The position numbers and the translations under genes were made by a program. A stretch of DNA of 64,000 nucleotides from Zymoseptoria tritici IPO323 (taxonomy: Eukaryota; Ascomycota; Dothideomycetes; Mycosphaerellales; Mycosphaerellaceae). The notes beneath the pieces are model-generated. The model saw nothing but the letters and a program-made list of their open reading frames with translations, searched no databases and was not told the origin of the DNA. The stretch is from NCBI RefSeq assembly GCF_000219625.1, contig NC_018217.1, positions 3,534,001 to 3,598,000 of the forward strand, read 5' to 3'. Position 1 is the stretch's first letter, and each line of letters begins with the position of its first letter. Of this stretch, positions 33,022 through 45,300 are shown piece after piece.

Positions 33022-33360
33022 ATGCACACACTTTCCTTCCTTCAACATCTCAAGCGATCTTTTGATCTTGATCCACTGCCTGATGCTGCTTCGTCTGCAG
33101 TATCACCGCAAGCGCCCGTCCAGCGACTTTCAACAACTCTTCCACCTCCAGCCAATCAAGCTCCCATTCCTCCCAATCCTCAACCTCACCTAAGCGCTGG
33201 ACCAATTCCTGCCCTCCAGTGGGCCGCTGTTTCACAATTCTTCCTCGGCCATCCAACCACGCACTCCACCCGCAAATCCCTCACGAGCCGACTCACACGC
33301 TGTCCGTCCACTGACATGCCCCATGAAGACACCAACAAGCCATTAGCGCCATGGGCTTGA
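33022..33360 (+). CDS. Small hypothetical protein
   Basis: 112 codons from ATG 33022 (context ACAATGC) to TGA 33358-33360. Begins with a hydrophobic/basic MHTLSFLQHLKRSF, then a Pro-rich middle. Just after it, an acceptor-like CATTAG at about 33339-33344 would open a frame ending GLDPVQRQYIYNVRYRKLVL and TAG near 33413, which looks like a real C terminus; I could not find a donor that joins the two in phase. So either a spliced gene whose structure I cannot resolve or a broken one. Confidence 0.35.
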   Translation: MHTLSFLQHLKRSFDLDPLPDAASSAVSPQAPVQRLSTTLPPPANQAPIPPNPQPHLSAGPIPALQWAAVSQFFLGHPTTHSTRKSLTSRLTRCPSTDMPHEDTNKPLAPWA

Positions 33361-33743
33361 TCCTGTCCAGCGACAGTATATCTACAACGTCCGGTACCGC
33401 AAGCTCGTGCTGTAGATCCATCTGCAAGACTGCGTGACTGCAGACCTCCTGCTTATTCGAGCTGCGTCTCTACGCGCTGGAGGTGATGGGAGTATTTTTG
33501 GCCCTTTTTGCGTGGTTGCACGAAGATTGACAGGGTCGATATAGAGGTCTGAAGCGCTTCTTTCATCTTGGACCTGCAAGTTCATTTCTTTCCGGCATTG
33601 CGCCTGCTCCGTCTCTATCTCTCTCTGTATCGGGCTTTGATCACGCTCTTTTTCCCATCTACGAAACACCAACGATAACACGACGTTCAAAGGCAGACCC
33701 GCAAATCCAACACAACATCCATCCACTCCTCAAACCCTTCAAC

Positions 33744-34590
33744 ATGCCCTCCTCCCCTCTCCGCCTCCCAACCCTCATCATAACCCTCCTCTCTCTCGCT
33801 CTCAACCTCTCCCTCCTCTCCACCGCCGCCCACACCCTCCACCTCTTCAACATCCACAAACACACCTCTCCCTACTTCCTCCCCATCTGGTCCTCGCACT
33901 TCGAAACCCGTCAACTAGCCGCTCTGATCGGAACCTCAACCATCATCGTCCTACTCAACGGCCTGTACGCCGGCGGACTATACCTCACCTCCGTACGTAC
34001 CCTCCTCTTCCTGATGTACTGTGTAGGCTAACAAGCCCAGCGTCTCGAAGATGTTATAAAGGTGGCGATCGCAGGCTTGGGACTAGTCCTCTCCCTCCTC
34101 GCCCTCTCCTACTCCTCCGTCCTGCAAAGCAATACGGGAAGAGATACCCTCCAAACATGGACCTGCATGTGGAAAGACGTCCCGAATCAAAGCGTTCCGG
34201 AGCAATTCGGGACGATGTGTCAACAGACTGTACGTTTTTTCCCAGCCCTTCGATGACAATACAACACCTTCAACGTGCCGTTCGTGGTTGGAGTTTTGAG
34301 AGGAGTGGTAGTCTGGCAGGATGTATGCTGACGGGTGATGCTAGCGCTTCGCATTCTACGCCACCATCCCCTCTTTCATCTTCCAATTGTCCCTGCTTGG
34401 AATGGCGGTTTACGGGCTTTTCGCTGCTAGACGGCGGACGTCTTCGGGAGGATTTGGGCCGGAGAAGGAGCATGAAATGGGTGGCATAGCTGGACAGGGA
34501 AGGCAGGATTCTTGGGATGAGGAGTCAAGAAAGGAGAGGGGGAGTCCAGAGTTGGATGGACGGGAGAGGGTGAGGATGGGCAAGGAGTGA
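33744..34590 (+). CDS. Four-pass membrane protein (MARVEL/SUR7-like), unknown role
   Basis: 227 residues from exons 33744-33992, 34041-34229 and 34345-34590; introns of 48 bp (GTACGT, branch CTAAC, CCCAG) and 115 bp (GTACGT...GCTAG), all phase 0. Four hydrophobic segments at about 8-28, 58-80, 90-108 and 150-172; a loop between the third and fourth has two Cys (TWTCMWK, TMCQQT) that could form an extracellular disulphide, as in SUR7/MARVEL-type proteins. The C-terminal 55 residues are cytosolic, charged, E/R/S-rich. Pyrimidine-rich leader. Family assignment is only by topology. Confidence 0.75.
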
Positions 34591-35023
34591 AGGTCTTGCG
34601 TGAGGGACTGTGGGGTTGAGGGAGAAAAGAGGATTGTGAGGATGCTGTGTATCAGTACCGCGGCAGGAATCAGGTGAGAAGAGGATGAAGTCAACAGCAC
34701 GACGAGCGAAGAAAACAGGACGTCTGGAACGGTCACATCGAAAGCACTGGAGAAATGCTTTTTCCAAAGCAGAACAAGCACAGCACAAGGGAAACTGTAT
34801 AACAATTCCATCTTCGAACCAAAAAAAAAAAAAACATGTATCAATCCACATCGGGTATCATCATCAATCAAATCATCTATCACAAAGGAAAAAAAAACCT
34901 CAGTCCTGTACCTTATGCTCCTCTCGTCGAAGAAGAAGAAGATGCTGCAAGTCTCCTCCACTCTACAGGTCCTGTGTTATACCCACCCCATCGTAAAGTC
35001 AAAATTCACGTGGACTTTTTCTT
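34591..35023. other. Convergent 3' region
   Basis: 433 bp between two convergent stop codons; contains an A14 run near 34820 and an A8 run near 34887, plausible 3' UTR or polyadenylation context. No gene seen. Confidence 0.45.
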
Positions 35024-37229
35024 TCAGAATCCCTCACTCCTCACCTTCCTCCCACCCCCCATCATCAGAGCTTTCATCAAACTCCTCCTCTTCCCCCCCA
35101 AACTGCCCTTTAAACTCTTCGCATCTCCCTCCTTCCCATCCCCTCCTTTCCCACCACCATCCCCACCCTTCCCGTTCTTTCCACTCTCGTTCCCATACCC
35201 ACTCCCCCAACCCCCTTGCACCACTTCATCCTCCGGAATCGCCGGCGTAGCCGTGCTCGTGGAAGACGTCATAGTAGATCTTCGCTTCGCCGTATTCGCC
35301 CCATCACCAGAGCCGTAGGAGAAATTGTTGGTTGTCCCATGATTTTGAGGAAAAGACCCGGAGGAAGCGGAACGGAGGGAAGGTTTTCCCGGTCGTAAAG
35401 CGCCGAGAGCAGCGGAGGGGACGCGGACGGAGGTGTGCGACTTGACTCCGCCGCTGACGCTGACGAGAGTAGGCGGTTGCAGGAACGTGGTATTCCCAAT
35501 CGGAGCGGAAATGGCACTCGTGCCAAACGCCTTCAACGTCGTCTCTCCACTCCCCTTCCCTCCACCATTCTTCAAACTCGACCTCTTCCCTCCTCCGAAA
35601 GGTCGTAACTCATGCGCCGTCTTCGGTCGGATGAATTTATCGCTTAAGCGTTCCCTTTCCGCTGCACGTAGACTCGCGCGATCGGAGGACTTGTTCCCCC
35701 TCGCCGCCGTCACACCCGGTGGAGCGGAGTGAAAAGCCGTCGGCCCCCGCGGTGAACTCCCATCCGAAGTTTTCGGACGGGTGGAGATAACACTCACGGG
35801 CTGGCCGTTTTTGCCGAATCCCGGGGAAGGAGGAGCGGAAGGGTCGGTTTTGAGGAAGGAGTGAGGGCGAGAGGAGGTGTGCTTGCGGATTGGAGGGGGA
35901 GCTGGCGCGGCACCACCGCCGGTGTTGGTATTGATGAGGAGAGGTTCGGAAGCGGAGCGGCGTTTTTCCGCAATGGTGGAACCAGAGGTGGAGAAGGGGG
36001 AGGAGCCGATTGTGAGGGGACGAGGGGCGCAGTCGAGGGGCGAGACGGGGTTCATTCGGAGGCCGTTGGAGACGGAGGAGCTGCGGTGGAGGGTTGGGAT
36101 GACTGGGGCGGAGGGGAGGGGACGGGCGGGTTCGTCGCAGGGGAGTTCGTAGATGTCGGAGGGGGAGAGGATGGTTGCGGATAATGGGGGGATGACCTCG
36201 CCGATGGAGTGGCGTTTCAGAGCGATGGCGGTGGTGGTGATGATGATGGATTTGGGGCGGGATGAGGAGAAGGAGTCGCGGGAGATGTCTTTCGTGTTGA
36301 TGGGAGGGAGAGAGGCGACTTCTTTGCCGTCCATGGAGGAGCGTTGTGCGGCGGACTTGCGCATGGAGGGGAGGCTTTTTCTCGATGCGGCGGTGATGGC
36401 TTTTTTGACGGAGTGGCCGTGTTCGATGGCGTGTTGCTTTTCTTGTCGTTCGATGTCGCCCATGATTGTTGTGCCTCCTTGGGCGAGGTTTTCTTCTGCG
36501 ATGGGTTGGAATTTGATGATGCCTCGCTCGGCGGGGACGTTCATCGTATCCGCCATGAATGCTTGGATTAAAGCTGCATTGCGTTTGTTCGTCGTTGGTC
36601 CCATGGATGAGGGAACAGCTTGGAGTGTCAAGATGTAGCATGGATCGAATGTGCCGCCGAACGATAGACAAGCACTGTGCTGGACTTGAACCATGATCGA
36701 CGAGTTGGGTCGTGCGTATCGTGCGGCGAGGTTGAATGAAAGATCAGTGACCAGCGTGAACTCATCTTTGACCTATCTCTCACGTCAGCTTGCAGCACCT
36801 CAACACGCACAACATCCTCAGGGCACTTACAATAACATTCGTCCTCAACTCCGCAATCACCGGCGACTCGGTCTGCACTCTCTCCCTCACAATCCCCACC
36901 GCCCCATCTTTATACCGAAACTCATCCTCATAATACTGCGACCTCCGCTTCGACTTGTCATCATACAACATCTCCTCACTCCTCCCCAGATGCTTCTGCA
37001 AGAAATCGCCCGGATCGATATTATTCCTGTCAGATCCGGATCCCGATGAGAAGTATCCCGAGTTTCTATGGCTGTCCCTGTGAGCACGATGCGATCCGGG
37101 CGTGGACTGGCTGCTGGGATATGGCGGTCGCAGGATGGAGATGGACGTCGCGGTGGAGGTCATTGTCGTTGCGGAGTCGCCGGAGGAGTCGTCGTGGGTG
37201 TCCATTGTGGGGGAGGTGGCAGCCGACAT
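35024..37229 (-). CDS. MIF/tautomerase-domain protein with long disordered tail
   Basis: 715 residues from exons 37229-36831 and 36772-35024; the 58-bp intron (GTAAGT donor, ATAG acceptor) joins ELRTNVI to VKDEFTLVTDL in phase 0. Residues about 120-265 fit the macrophage migration inhibitory factor fold: a first strand, NSSIMVQVQHS, CLSFGGTFDPCYILTLQAV (the 'FGG...PCA...L' core), NKRNAALIQAFMADTMNVPAERGIIKF in pieces. The residue before TNV is not an N-terminal Pro: the domain is internal, so the catalytic Pro-1 of MIF tautomerases is absent. The remaining ~440 residues are Ser/Pro/Gly-rich and basic, presumably disordered. Known as a fungal family; function unclear. Start ATG 37229 is the only Met early in exon 1. 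Confidence 0.85.
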
Positions 37230-38544
37230 GATGTTTCAGAGGGGAGGTGGGATCACAAAGAAACGGGTCCGCTCCTCGGGTGTAACGAATGGTCTTGGTG
37301 GTGGATGGGTCCGAGAGTTGCAGCCGAACGGAGGGGGAGGAGAGAAGAGAGAAGAGAAGCAGAAGAGAGAGTCCGGGGAGCTGCAGCAGTGTGCAGTGCA
37401 GTGGCACCACGTATGAACGAGCGCAAGGTGTGAGCGACGTGTTACAGAGGAGTGGAGTCAGTCGGAGCGAACGAGCAGTCAGTTGTGCACGGGCAGCCAG
37501 CGAGATGCCAGAATATAGCCAAAAATCCTCTCGTTCTTCCTCTTCAGTCAATCACCAGTCAGACACCGTCTCCAAGCGTGAAACGGGACGGCAGAGAAGA
37601 TTCAATGTCTTCGTGCGGCATGCACCATGCGAGAGCTGCATCCACCGGGGCCGGGAAGGAGGAGGAGTCAGGAAGCAGAAGTCAAGAGTACCTCATCCTT
37701 ACCCCGTCTACTTATTGCATGTGAGAGAACCGGGCAGATGTCCCTACTGGTTCGGAAGACGCGAGGTCGCGCGCGCGGCGGGAGGATCATGGGGGCTGGC
37801 GGCGGCTCCACGACCAGAAAGTGTAAACGGGTTGCCACGTCCCGTGTGCAAGGTCGTAACGAGGTTCCATGATTCGATCGAAGATCAGGGCTGAATCCGT
37901 CGGTGCTTGGCTCCGAGAGCTGGTGAGGAAAACGGCCCGGAGGTACCTCTGAGACACCAACCTCGCTGGCCTCGACTCTGAGGCGGAGTCGAGTGTTCCA
38001 TGAAGCGAATCAAGCTCTGCATGCGCTGTCTTCTTGAATCTCGAGTCTCAGCTCGTCCATGGCCACGTCTATTGGTCTTGTGGTCTTGTCGTCCTATGAA
38101 CGTCCCCCATCCAGAACAGGACACGGCAGAGACCTCTCTTCTCAATTCAAATACATCTCCCCACCCACTGCGCAGATCAATTTTCTCAATTTCTCCTCAT
38201 CGGACCATTCACGTCGCTCGATTGGGGCGGGTCCAAGATCGGGGACTAAGAGAGGAACTAGCGAGCGGCACACGTGTTGGTGCATGCAGATTATCGATCA
38301 CGGCAGCCAATTGCAGGACGCTAGAGAATTGGTGCATACCTTAGGTAGGACATCATCGGCAGAGGTGCATGCGTGGTGGGGATGTTGTCGGTTGACGGAG
38401 GATGGAGACTCATGCGACGTATGGCAGGAACTCATCACCTGGGCATATCACTCGGCAACCAGAGATGGCGAACCAAATCCGGAGAAAGAATCAAACCGCC
38501 AAAAAACGGCGAGTAGTTGTCCTATTCAGGAAAGTGCAGTAAAT
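37230..38544. other. Intergenic between MIF gene and transposon nest
   Basis: 1.3 kb. Frames such as 38059-38574 (+, ATG in CCATGG context) run straight into the MITE terminal repeat and show no family resemblance; they are treated as chance. Left half must contain the MIF-gene promoter and is purine-rich (GGAGGAGAGAAG type). Confidence 0.45.
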
Positions 38545-38562
38545 TACGGAGGTTCAAATAGC

Positions 38563-38571
38563 CCACCCCGC
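38563..38571. repeat. Target-site duplication, left copy
   Basis: CCACCCCGC directly before the left terminal repeat of the 13.8-kb element; identical to 52339-52347. Confidence 0.8.
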
Positions 38572-38583
38572 TAGTCTCAGGCG

Positions 38584-38649
38584 CTCAGACCACCTCGCTT
38601 AACGGGCCTATTAGCTGCAAGCAGCTGGCCCTACTGTAGGTAGTCTGAG
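38584..38649. other. Left subterminal hairpin
   Basis: Three nested complementary arms: CTCAGACCACC (38584) with GGTAGTCTGAG (38639), 10 of 11 paired; GGGCC (38604) with GGCCC (38627); AGCTG (38613) with CAGCT (38622). The outer arm overlaps the terminal inverted repeat. A comparable hairpin sits at the right end. Confidence 0.65.
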
Positions 38650-38999
38650 GGTCCAGACGCGCTTTTTTCGTGATAGAGCGCAGCATTAGTATGTAAACAC
38701 TACTAACATACAGTGCAGCATTAATAACGGCTAGTAGCGACGACAGCGACACTAGGTATAATATTCAAATTTCGGACACTATAACTTTGTACAACTAGAC
38801 CTGCTGAACAACCTCCTGCTATCTATTTGTCTATACCTCCTTAGTAGCGACCTCTAATAGAGCTCGCGTACCTCGCATCTTGACGACGCGTTTATATAGT
38901 AGGACGCGAGCTCTATCAGAGGTCGCAGTTGGCGACTAATGCTAACAAAACTATATCTACTAGAACTATACGCGCTCCCTCTATAAAGTTACAGTCCCC

Positions 39000-41900
39000 G
39001 ATTCTCTAATAGCTCCCCCGAAGGCCCGCCGTAGACAACTGAAGGTCGCTAATCCCTAATCTTGCGCTAGCGATATCTCGAGCAGCTTTAGTACTAGCAG
39101 CACTGGACAAGATAAGAATAGTATAGGGACGTCGGTCGTCGAGGAAAATCGATCGTAAGAGTAGTCTCCTAGTACAGATATCGAGCGTATAGCTGCCCTG
39201 CTCGACTAGTTCGATGGGTGCCCGGGCGACGACGACGGTAGTAACAGCGGGCTTTCGGACGTACCTAGTAACTTCGACGATGCAGGAGGGCTTTAGGGTG
39301 GTCTGTAAGCATCCGTTAAGGCGTCCGAGGAAGATTTGTCTATATAGAAGGTCCTAGGTAGAGGGGATATAAGGATCTATTTCGCTAGGCGACGCGAATA
39401 GGTAGCTAAGATAACCGCCGCTCTGTTGCGTACACTAGTAGAGGTTAACAACGTAGGCATAGAGAAGGTCGTGCTTTAGGCGCTATATAATGTATAGCGG
39501 CAAAACACTAACCCGGAAGCCGTACGTTCTACCTAGCTCGGTCCGGTAGGCGCTAACGGCAAGCTAACCCTCGAGATACCTAAAGATATAGTTAGCAGTC
39601 TGTTTGTGCTGTCGCGCCGGCAGGCGTTTCTTTAGGTGCGCAATGCAATTAACCAGGCGATCGACGAGCCTGTCCCCGTCGATAGCGGGCTACCTATAAC
39701 TACCGCTTAGCAGATGCATTTGGTTTAGTAGGCAGTGCGACTCCTCCTTCCCTACTACGCTTGCCTACCGCAGGTCCGGGCACTCTACCAGCTGCTATTT
39801 AACAACCGAGATCTTGTCTAGATCGCTGCTACGTCTGTAGGCAAGAGCCTCGTCTTCTAGGTGTAGCCTATTATCCGCAACAAGATGTCGATCCTAATCT
39901 TGCCCTTAAACTAGATTAGCAGGGAACAGTTTGAAAGGATCGAAGGCATAGGAGGCAAGCTAGTTGCACTAACATATAATACAAAGGCTAGTGCTACGGC
40001 GGACGACTAGAAACTCCTATATTCTAGTAGGTGCACCTACTTAATGTTGTCTCTAGAGATAGCTATGCAGTCCTAGTTCCGGAAGCTTATAACAAGGACC
40101 GACGTGCGGAAAAGGCTGGGAATACTCGTCTACGATAAGTTTTATCTCGTCTACTAGTAGGGCATTAAGGGAGGAGGATTCCGGAAATAGTATGCCTAGC
40201 TAAAGAACCTCCGGACCATACTTCACGAGCGGGTAAAGTTTTACGGCTGCTCTGCGACGCTTAACGCGTCCACTCTGCTCAAATGTTAGGAGGCGGCCGG
40301 GTTCGACCCGGATACTTAGCTTATTCGCGATCCGATCGATTAGCCGGAGATATCGATGCAGTGTTGTGCTATTCCGGACGGGATGCTAACGAACTAGCGG
40401 GCGCTTCGGTATCTGCTCGTAGACCTAGTCGGCCCGGACGGCGTTGCCAGACCTTAGAGCGTGGAGAAGACGGTCGTCTTTATTAATAGCCGTGCCGGCA
40501 TCTATGCCGCTGCTGCTAGTCTCCGGGCCTATATCCAAGTAAGGTATCCTAGTTAGCTAAGTTCGGACGAAGTACACCAGCTCGTAAGGACTTACTACGG
40601 CAGGACCGTAAGGAGGACTTAGGCAAATGTTATCCGAGAGTTCTAGAAGCCCGACTCCCGCATCCGCATCCTTCTAGCTACTAAGGCGCTTAGCCTAGGG
40701 GTTGACTTACCTAACATCAAACGTATTGTGTAGTACCGACTAGCTATGAACGGCACTATGCGTACTATCATCTAGCGTGCTAGCCGCGTAGTCCGAGACA
40801 GTCGAAAATAGGGAGCTAGTTCGTTTACGTTCCTGCATAATCCGTAGATGCTTAGTAATCAGGTTGTACAAAGGCCGCCGGACTCTTAGGTCCCTACGAG
40901 ATAGCAGAGCCAAGTAGACGACGATACCGCAACGCCTACGAGCTCTGACGCTAATATGGATTGCCTGTTAGACGCTAGTTCAGATGTCGATAAGCCTCTT
41001 TAGGTTGGCTAGTCGAAGAAAAAGAAGGGTAAACTAACAAATTAGCAGAAGCGCGACAAGATAGATAGATGTGTCTGGAAGTTTGTTAACGCTTGTCCGC
41101 CGAGCAGTACGTCCTTTCTACCGTCTTGTCGCCGCGTTGCGGTACTTAAGTTGTTTTCCGAGGTACCTAGGCCGGTAGCAGGACGTGTCTATTGCGATAT
41201 CTGCTTGCCGGCGTCCGCTCTGCCTTCGGATTATATGCTCGAATAGGCGACTGATCTGGGTACTCGTACGGCAGCAAGCATTACCCGGCCATACCTCAAG
41301 TCGATCCGCGATAGTCTAATTAAATAGGAGTCCGGAGCCGCTCGGTTATACTATAGCAACGCCGTCTTTCCGGGAGTTCCTGGGTCTCTACTGCCTTCGT
41401 ATGTAGTTAACTACCTTGCCAAAGCGTACAGTGTGGAGGACGCGCTACCCAATTTCAGCCATAGCCGGATCTAGGGACTCTATATAGGTGTCGACTTCGC
41501 AGTCTCTTCTAAGTTGTGCGACATGCTAGCACCGCAGTTGTCGACCCTACGCAAGGTCGTAGAGTCTATTAAAGCCTAGCGGCTACAGGAGCTTGCGACT
41601 AAGCGCGAGGGTCGGGAGAGGGAGCGCCAGGAGGAGCGCTAGCGCTAGCGGCTCCGACGAGAAGAGGCCTCTTCTAGTCGAGAACGGGATTGTTTCGCAG
41701 CCTCTCAGGAAATGAGGTCTGCTAGTACTCCGGACCCTCGTATTGTCGCCTTTACTACTAGCAGTGCTCGTTCGGTCCTTGCTCGTACACCCTCCCCGGT
41801 ATCGCCTACCTCCTTAGTCGTTACTAGTTCCAAGCGCCGCCGAGGGAAGGCGAAAGCTCCTCCTCTGCCTGCTCCCGGCCTGTCTACTAGCGCCTAGCCT

Positions 41901-42239
41901 CTACCTCCTACAGCAGTTCCCAGCCCTACGGCGGTAGGCTCTCGGAAGGGCAAGAGCGCGGCTTCCAGTCCTGTTGTCGCCCGAGCCTTGCCGGTGCGCA
42001 GATTCGGCACAGAATTGGATCCTAATCGTCGAGGCTCTCGTACGCCTACTCCTGTTTCTCCAGCATCCTCCGAAGCAGCCTAGTCGCCTATAACTACGGA
42101 AACATCTCGAGGCAGGAAGCGGGTCGTAAACGGGGTTTATTAGCGGCATCGACTCGGGTAGATCAATAGTTATGTAGATGAGCTAAATAGAGAGAAGAGG
42201 TAGTCGGCGCTAGGTAGTTTGTTTTGCCAAGAATGCTAA
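39000..42239 (+). pseudogene. RecQ/DEAD-like helicase of the giant element, RIP-inactivated
   Basis: One frame is conserved without indels from about 39000 to TAA 42237-42239 (about 1,080 codons; true start not determined). Helicase motifs in order: Walker A ATSVGKS (about 39830), motif II as VYDKFYLV where DEFHLV is expected (Glu to Lys, His to Tyr, both G:C to A:T), GCSATL (motif III), VVFINSR, then LLATKALSLGVDLPNIKRIV and WRASRVVRD (motifs V-VI region of RecQ-type enzymes). A Ser/Pro/Thr-rich tail follows from about 41650. Dozens of in-frame TAG/TAA codons interrupt it, mostly where Gln or Trp is expected. Role in life presumably unwinding DNA during transposition. Exact helicase family needs a profile search. 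Confidence 0.75.
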
Positions 42240-42378
42240 GTTATGAGTGTATTTTTAGCTACTAGGCTCTCAGTCAACATCACCTTAGTTAACACTATCG
42301 TCGACCTCATCTTAAGCCAAGTTAATATTAATATCTTACAATATAGATTAACAACAGTTAGCTTCTAGTTCTCGCCGT

Positions 42379-45300
42379 ATGCGTGGTCCTCGTCTACCTG
42401 CCCCCTAGTCGCTATCTAATTCGCCCGAGGGCTCGCCGCTACCTACGACCAAAGCCAGCTAGCAGACGAAACCCAAGCCGACCAGGAGGAAGAGAGGGAA
42501 CAACCAGCATGGCGACTCGAAGTCCGCTCGCGAGAAAGTGGACTTTATACTACAGACCATTCGCAGGCAGCACCTATCGTTCGAGGACTTCCTAACGCTT
42601 TATGTAACGACTAAGAAAGAATGGAACACACCTAACTAGGGCGAGCGGGCGGCTACTAGGGCGGCAAAGTTAGCACGGATTCTGCAGGAGGATAAAGTGG
42701 TAGAGTGCATCGCACTACATATGTCTAATAGTAAGTGGCTGAGTGCTGCGAGTCTGGCGAAAGAGCTCGAGGATCTAAAGGGACGGAAGGTAAGCAATAT
42801 TAGCACGTATAGGTTCTGTTACTAAGTCTATATAGGAATTCGGGTCTTGGGACAGAAAACTGCCCGCAGAAGAACTGGATTATAGAGACGCGGTAGCAGC
42901 TATAGGTTAGTACGTCCTATCTATTTAGGCTCTCGTAAAGGAGCTCTTAGGCTTGCCGGCAACTTAGGATCTCTCCAAGCCAATGCTCCGCCGCATTAGT
43001 CTTATTTCCAGTATACTTCTGCGCATAAGACATCCTCGATCCGGGAACTAGTTCGCTATGCAGTTAGGAGTGTACCTGCAGAGTCAAGGTGTCAAACGTC
43101 GCGTTCTTGCGGTCCTAGCTGGACTAGGTATATGCAGATACCCGAAGAGTATATACCGTTGCAACCGGATGCTCTACGACCTAGCTGCCGGTCGCATTAA
43201 GGCATTCGGCCGGTCTAACCTTACCTATAGTATATTCGACAACCTAGACTACTTTGCCCGCGTCGGCCAGCATAGCTTCGGCAGGCGGGACGTCCTAAAA
43301 CATGTTACCACCGCAAAATGGTTTAAGAGCATCGAGGTGCTATGCTTAGGCCTGAAGAAAGAACTATTCCGAGAGGACAGGCTGCTTTAGCTGCAAGACA
43401 TCCTAGATAGCCCGGGCAACCGGCACGACGCTTAGCAGAAGGCGATCTTACTCTACTTAATCGCAAGCGCTATAGCAAGGGTGTATCTAGCCGACGTTGC
43501 ACAGGCATTCGGTGTCGAATCTGACGATTCTGTTTTGAAAAAGAAACCGAAGAAGAAGAAGAATGTTAGCTAGGACCCTAGTATTAGTAGAGATACCGCT
43601 ACCGGTAGCGAAGCTAACCCTAACGGTATCGACTAGACTAAAGTAAAGGGCTTCCCTCAATTCCCGGCTTTTAATCGTATAGTAAAGCAGAAAACTATTA
43701 GTACTACTATAAATCTAATCTACGAACAAGAGGGCACGACCGAAGGCACTTATAACGTTATAGAGAATATACTAGAGGAGCAACTTAAGCTTAGGGAATT
43801 ATACGAACAGGCCGTTAAAGGACAGAACGCGGACTGGATCTGCCGCCCTAGTGATTTCGACTGCTACGAACGCCCTCCTACTACTTAGACCTAGCCCTCT
43901 ACTAGGCAGACCCAAGTGCCCGCTCCTCCAAATCAGTCGCCTACAGCTAATAACCATCGTCCCGGCACACAAATTCAGCCCCCCTCCTCGCAATATCAGC
44001 CGCCTACCTCGCAAAGCTGCCCTCCTAGCTTATAATGTCAGCCGCCTACCTCGCAAAGCTACCCTCCTAGCTTACAATACCAGCCGCCTACCTCGCAAAG
44101 CTGCCCTCCTAGCTCGCAATATCAGCCGCCTACCTCGCAGAGTTAGCCTCCTAGCTTATAGTACTAGCCGCCTACCTTACAGAGTCAGCCTCCTAGCTTA
44201 CAATACTAGCCGCCTACCTCGCAGAACCGCCTCCCTACGCTACGGAATCCGCCTCCTACTAGTCGAGACTAGCCCCCTAGCACTCGCAATCGACCACCTA
44301 CGGACGGAGAACATGCTAAGGACGACGTTCTGCGTGTTTAACGGCTGGTCGAGGACTTTACGGGCAGTACGTATAACCCCTCTAGGTATATTCTACTAAT
44401 GTACGGCGATCAGCTCTCCGTGAGCAACATGCGGACGTAGCTGAAGGAGTCCTAGGAGAATAAGGACGATTTTGACCGCATGCAATAGGTACTGCTATTA
44501 CCTAGGCTCTTCTACCTTAAGATATGTCTAATATAGGCAATCGAGAACAATTTTAATAGCAGAGAGGGCTGCCGGGCTAAATCGTTACTCCTGGTATACT
44601 AGGAGATAATAGAGCGGAAGATATGTCCATCATTTCACGCGCCGCATAGCCACCTGGAACGACTAACACTCGACAGCTTTGATGCAAGGGTGCTAGCATT
44701 CGTGTACGAACAAATCGACCCGGTAGTTCCTAAGAGGCATGTTATATCTAACTACATCCAGGCGCTGTTAGCCGACGGCTTTATAGGTCTAGTCGGAAAG
44801 GTGTACGAGAAGGTGTTCTCGCCGTCTGCTCGTCGCCTAGAACCCGATGCTATTAAAGCTAACACCTAGAAGGCAAAGAATTCGTACTCCTCGAAGAAGC
44901 AGCAGGGGAAGAAGGCAAAGGCGACTAAAAAGGCAGCTGCCCGGATCGATAGAAACGAAGAGCGGAGAAACTATGTCCGATTCCTACATATCGTCGAGAC
45001 GTATTATATGCTTAGCCGGGCTGTTAAATATGCGGACATTGGCCTGCTGCGTCGAGTCGTTAACCGCTGTATCCTAATCTTCTATGCACGCAGCCACAAG
45101 AATTACGCTTTTATTATACTATAGATAAAATGGCTAACCGATTCTAAGGCGTTAGATCCGGTACTGCAAAGAGCGATGCTAGCGAACGGGTTCGTAAACA
45201 TAGCGGGTGCCGAGGACAGTTAGTTCGAGATTAACCGGGCAAACGAGTTCCTTAATCGATACCTAAAGACTCTTATTAGCAGCCGCCGCAATAGGATATT

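Noticed and set aside
37289..37894. 201-codon + strand ORF near the MIF promoter
   Set aside because: Arg/Ser/Gly-biased composition from purine-rich DNA, no splice or family support.
38059..38574. 171-codon + strand ORF
   Set aside because: Its last codons are the MITE terminal repeat and there is no family resemblance; the open frame is probably chance.
40283..40486. Short ORF inside the helicase region
   Set aside because: Out of frame with the conserved helicase reading; a shadow.
43851..44399. 182-codon ORF with SRLPRKA repeats
   Set aside because: It is another frame of the 42-bp repeat of the DUF6589 gene; the PPTSQS frame is continuous with conserved domains on both sides.
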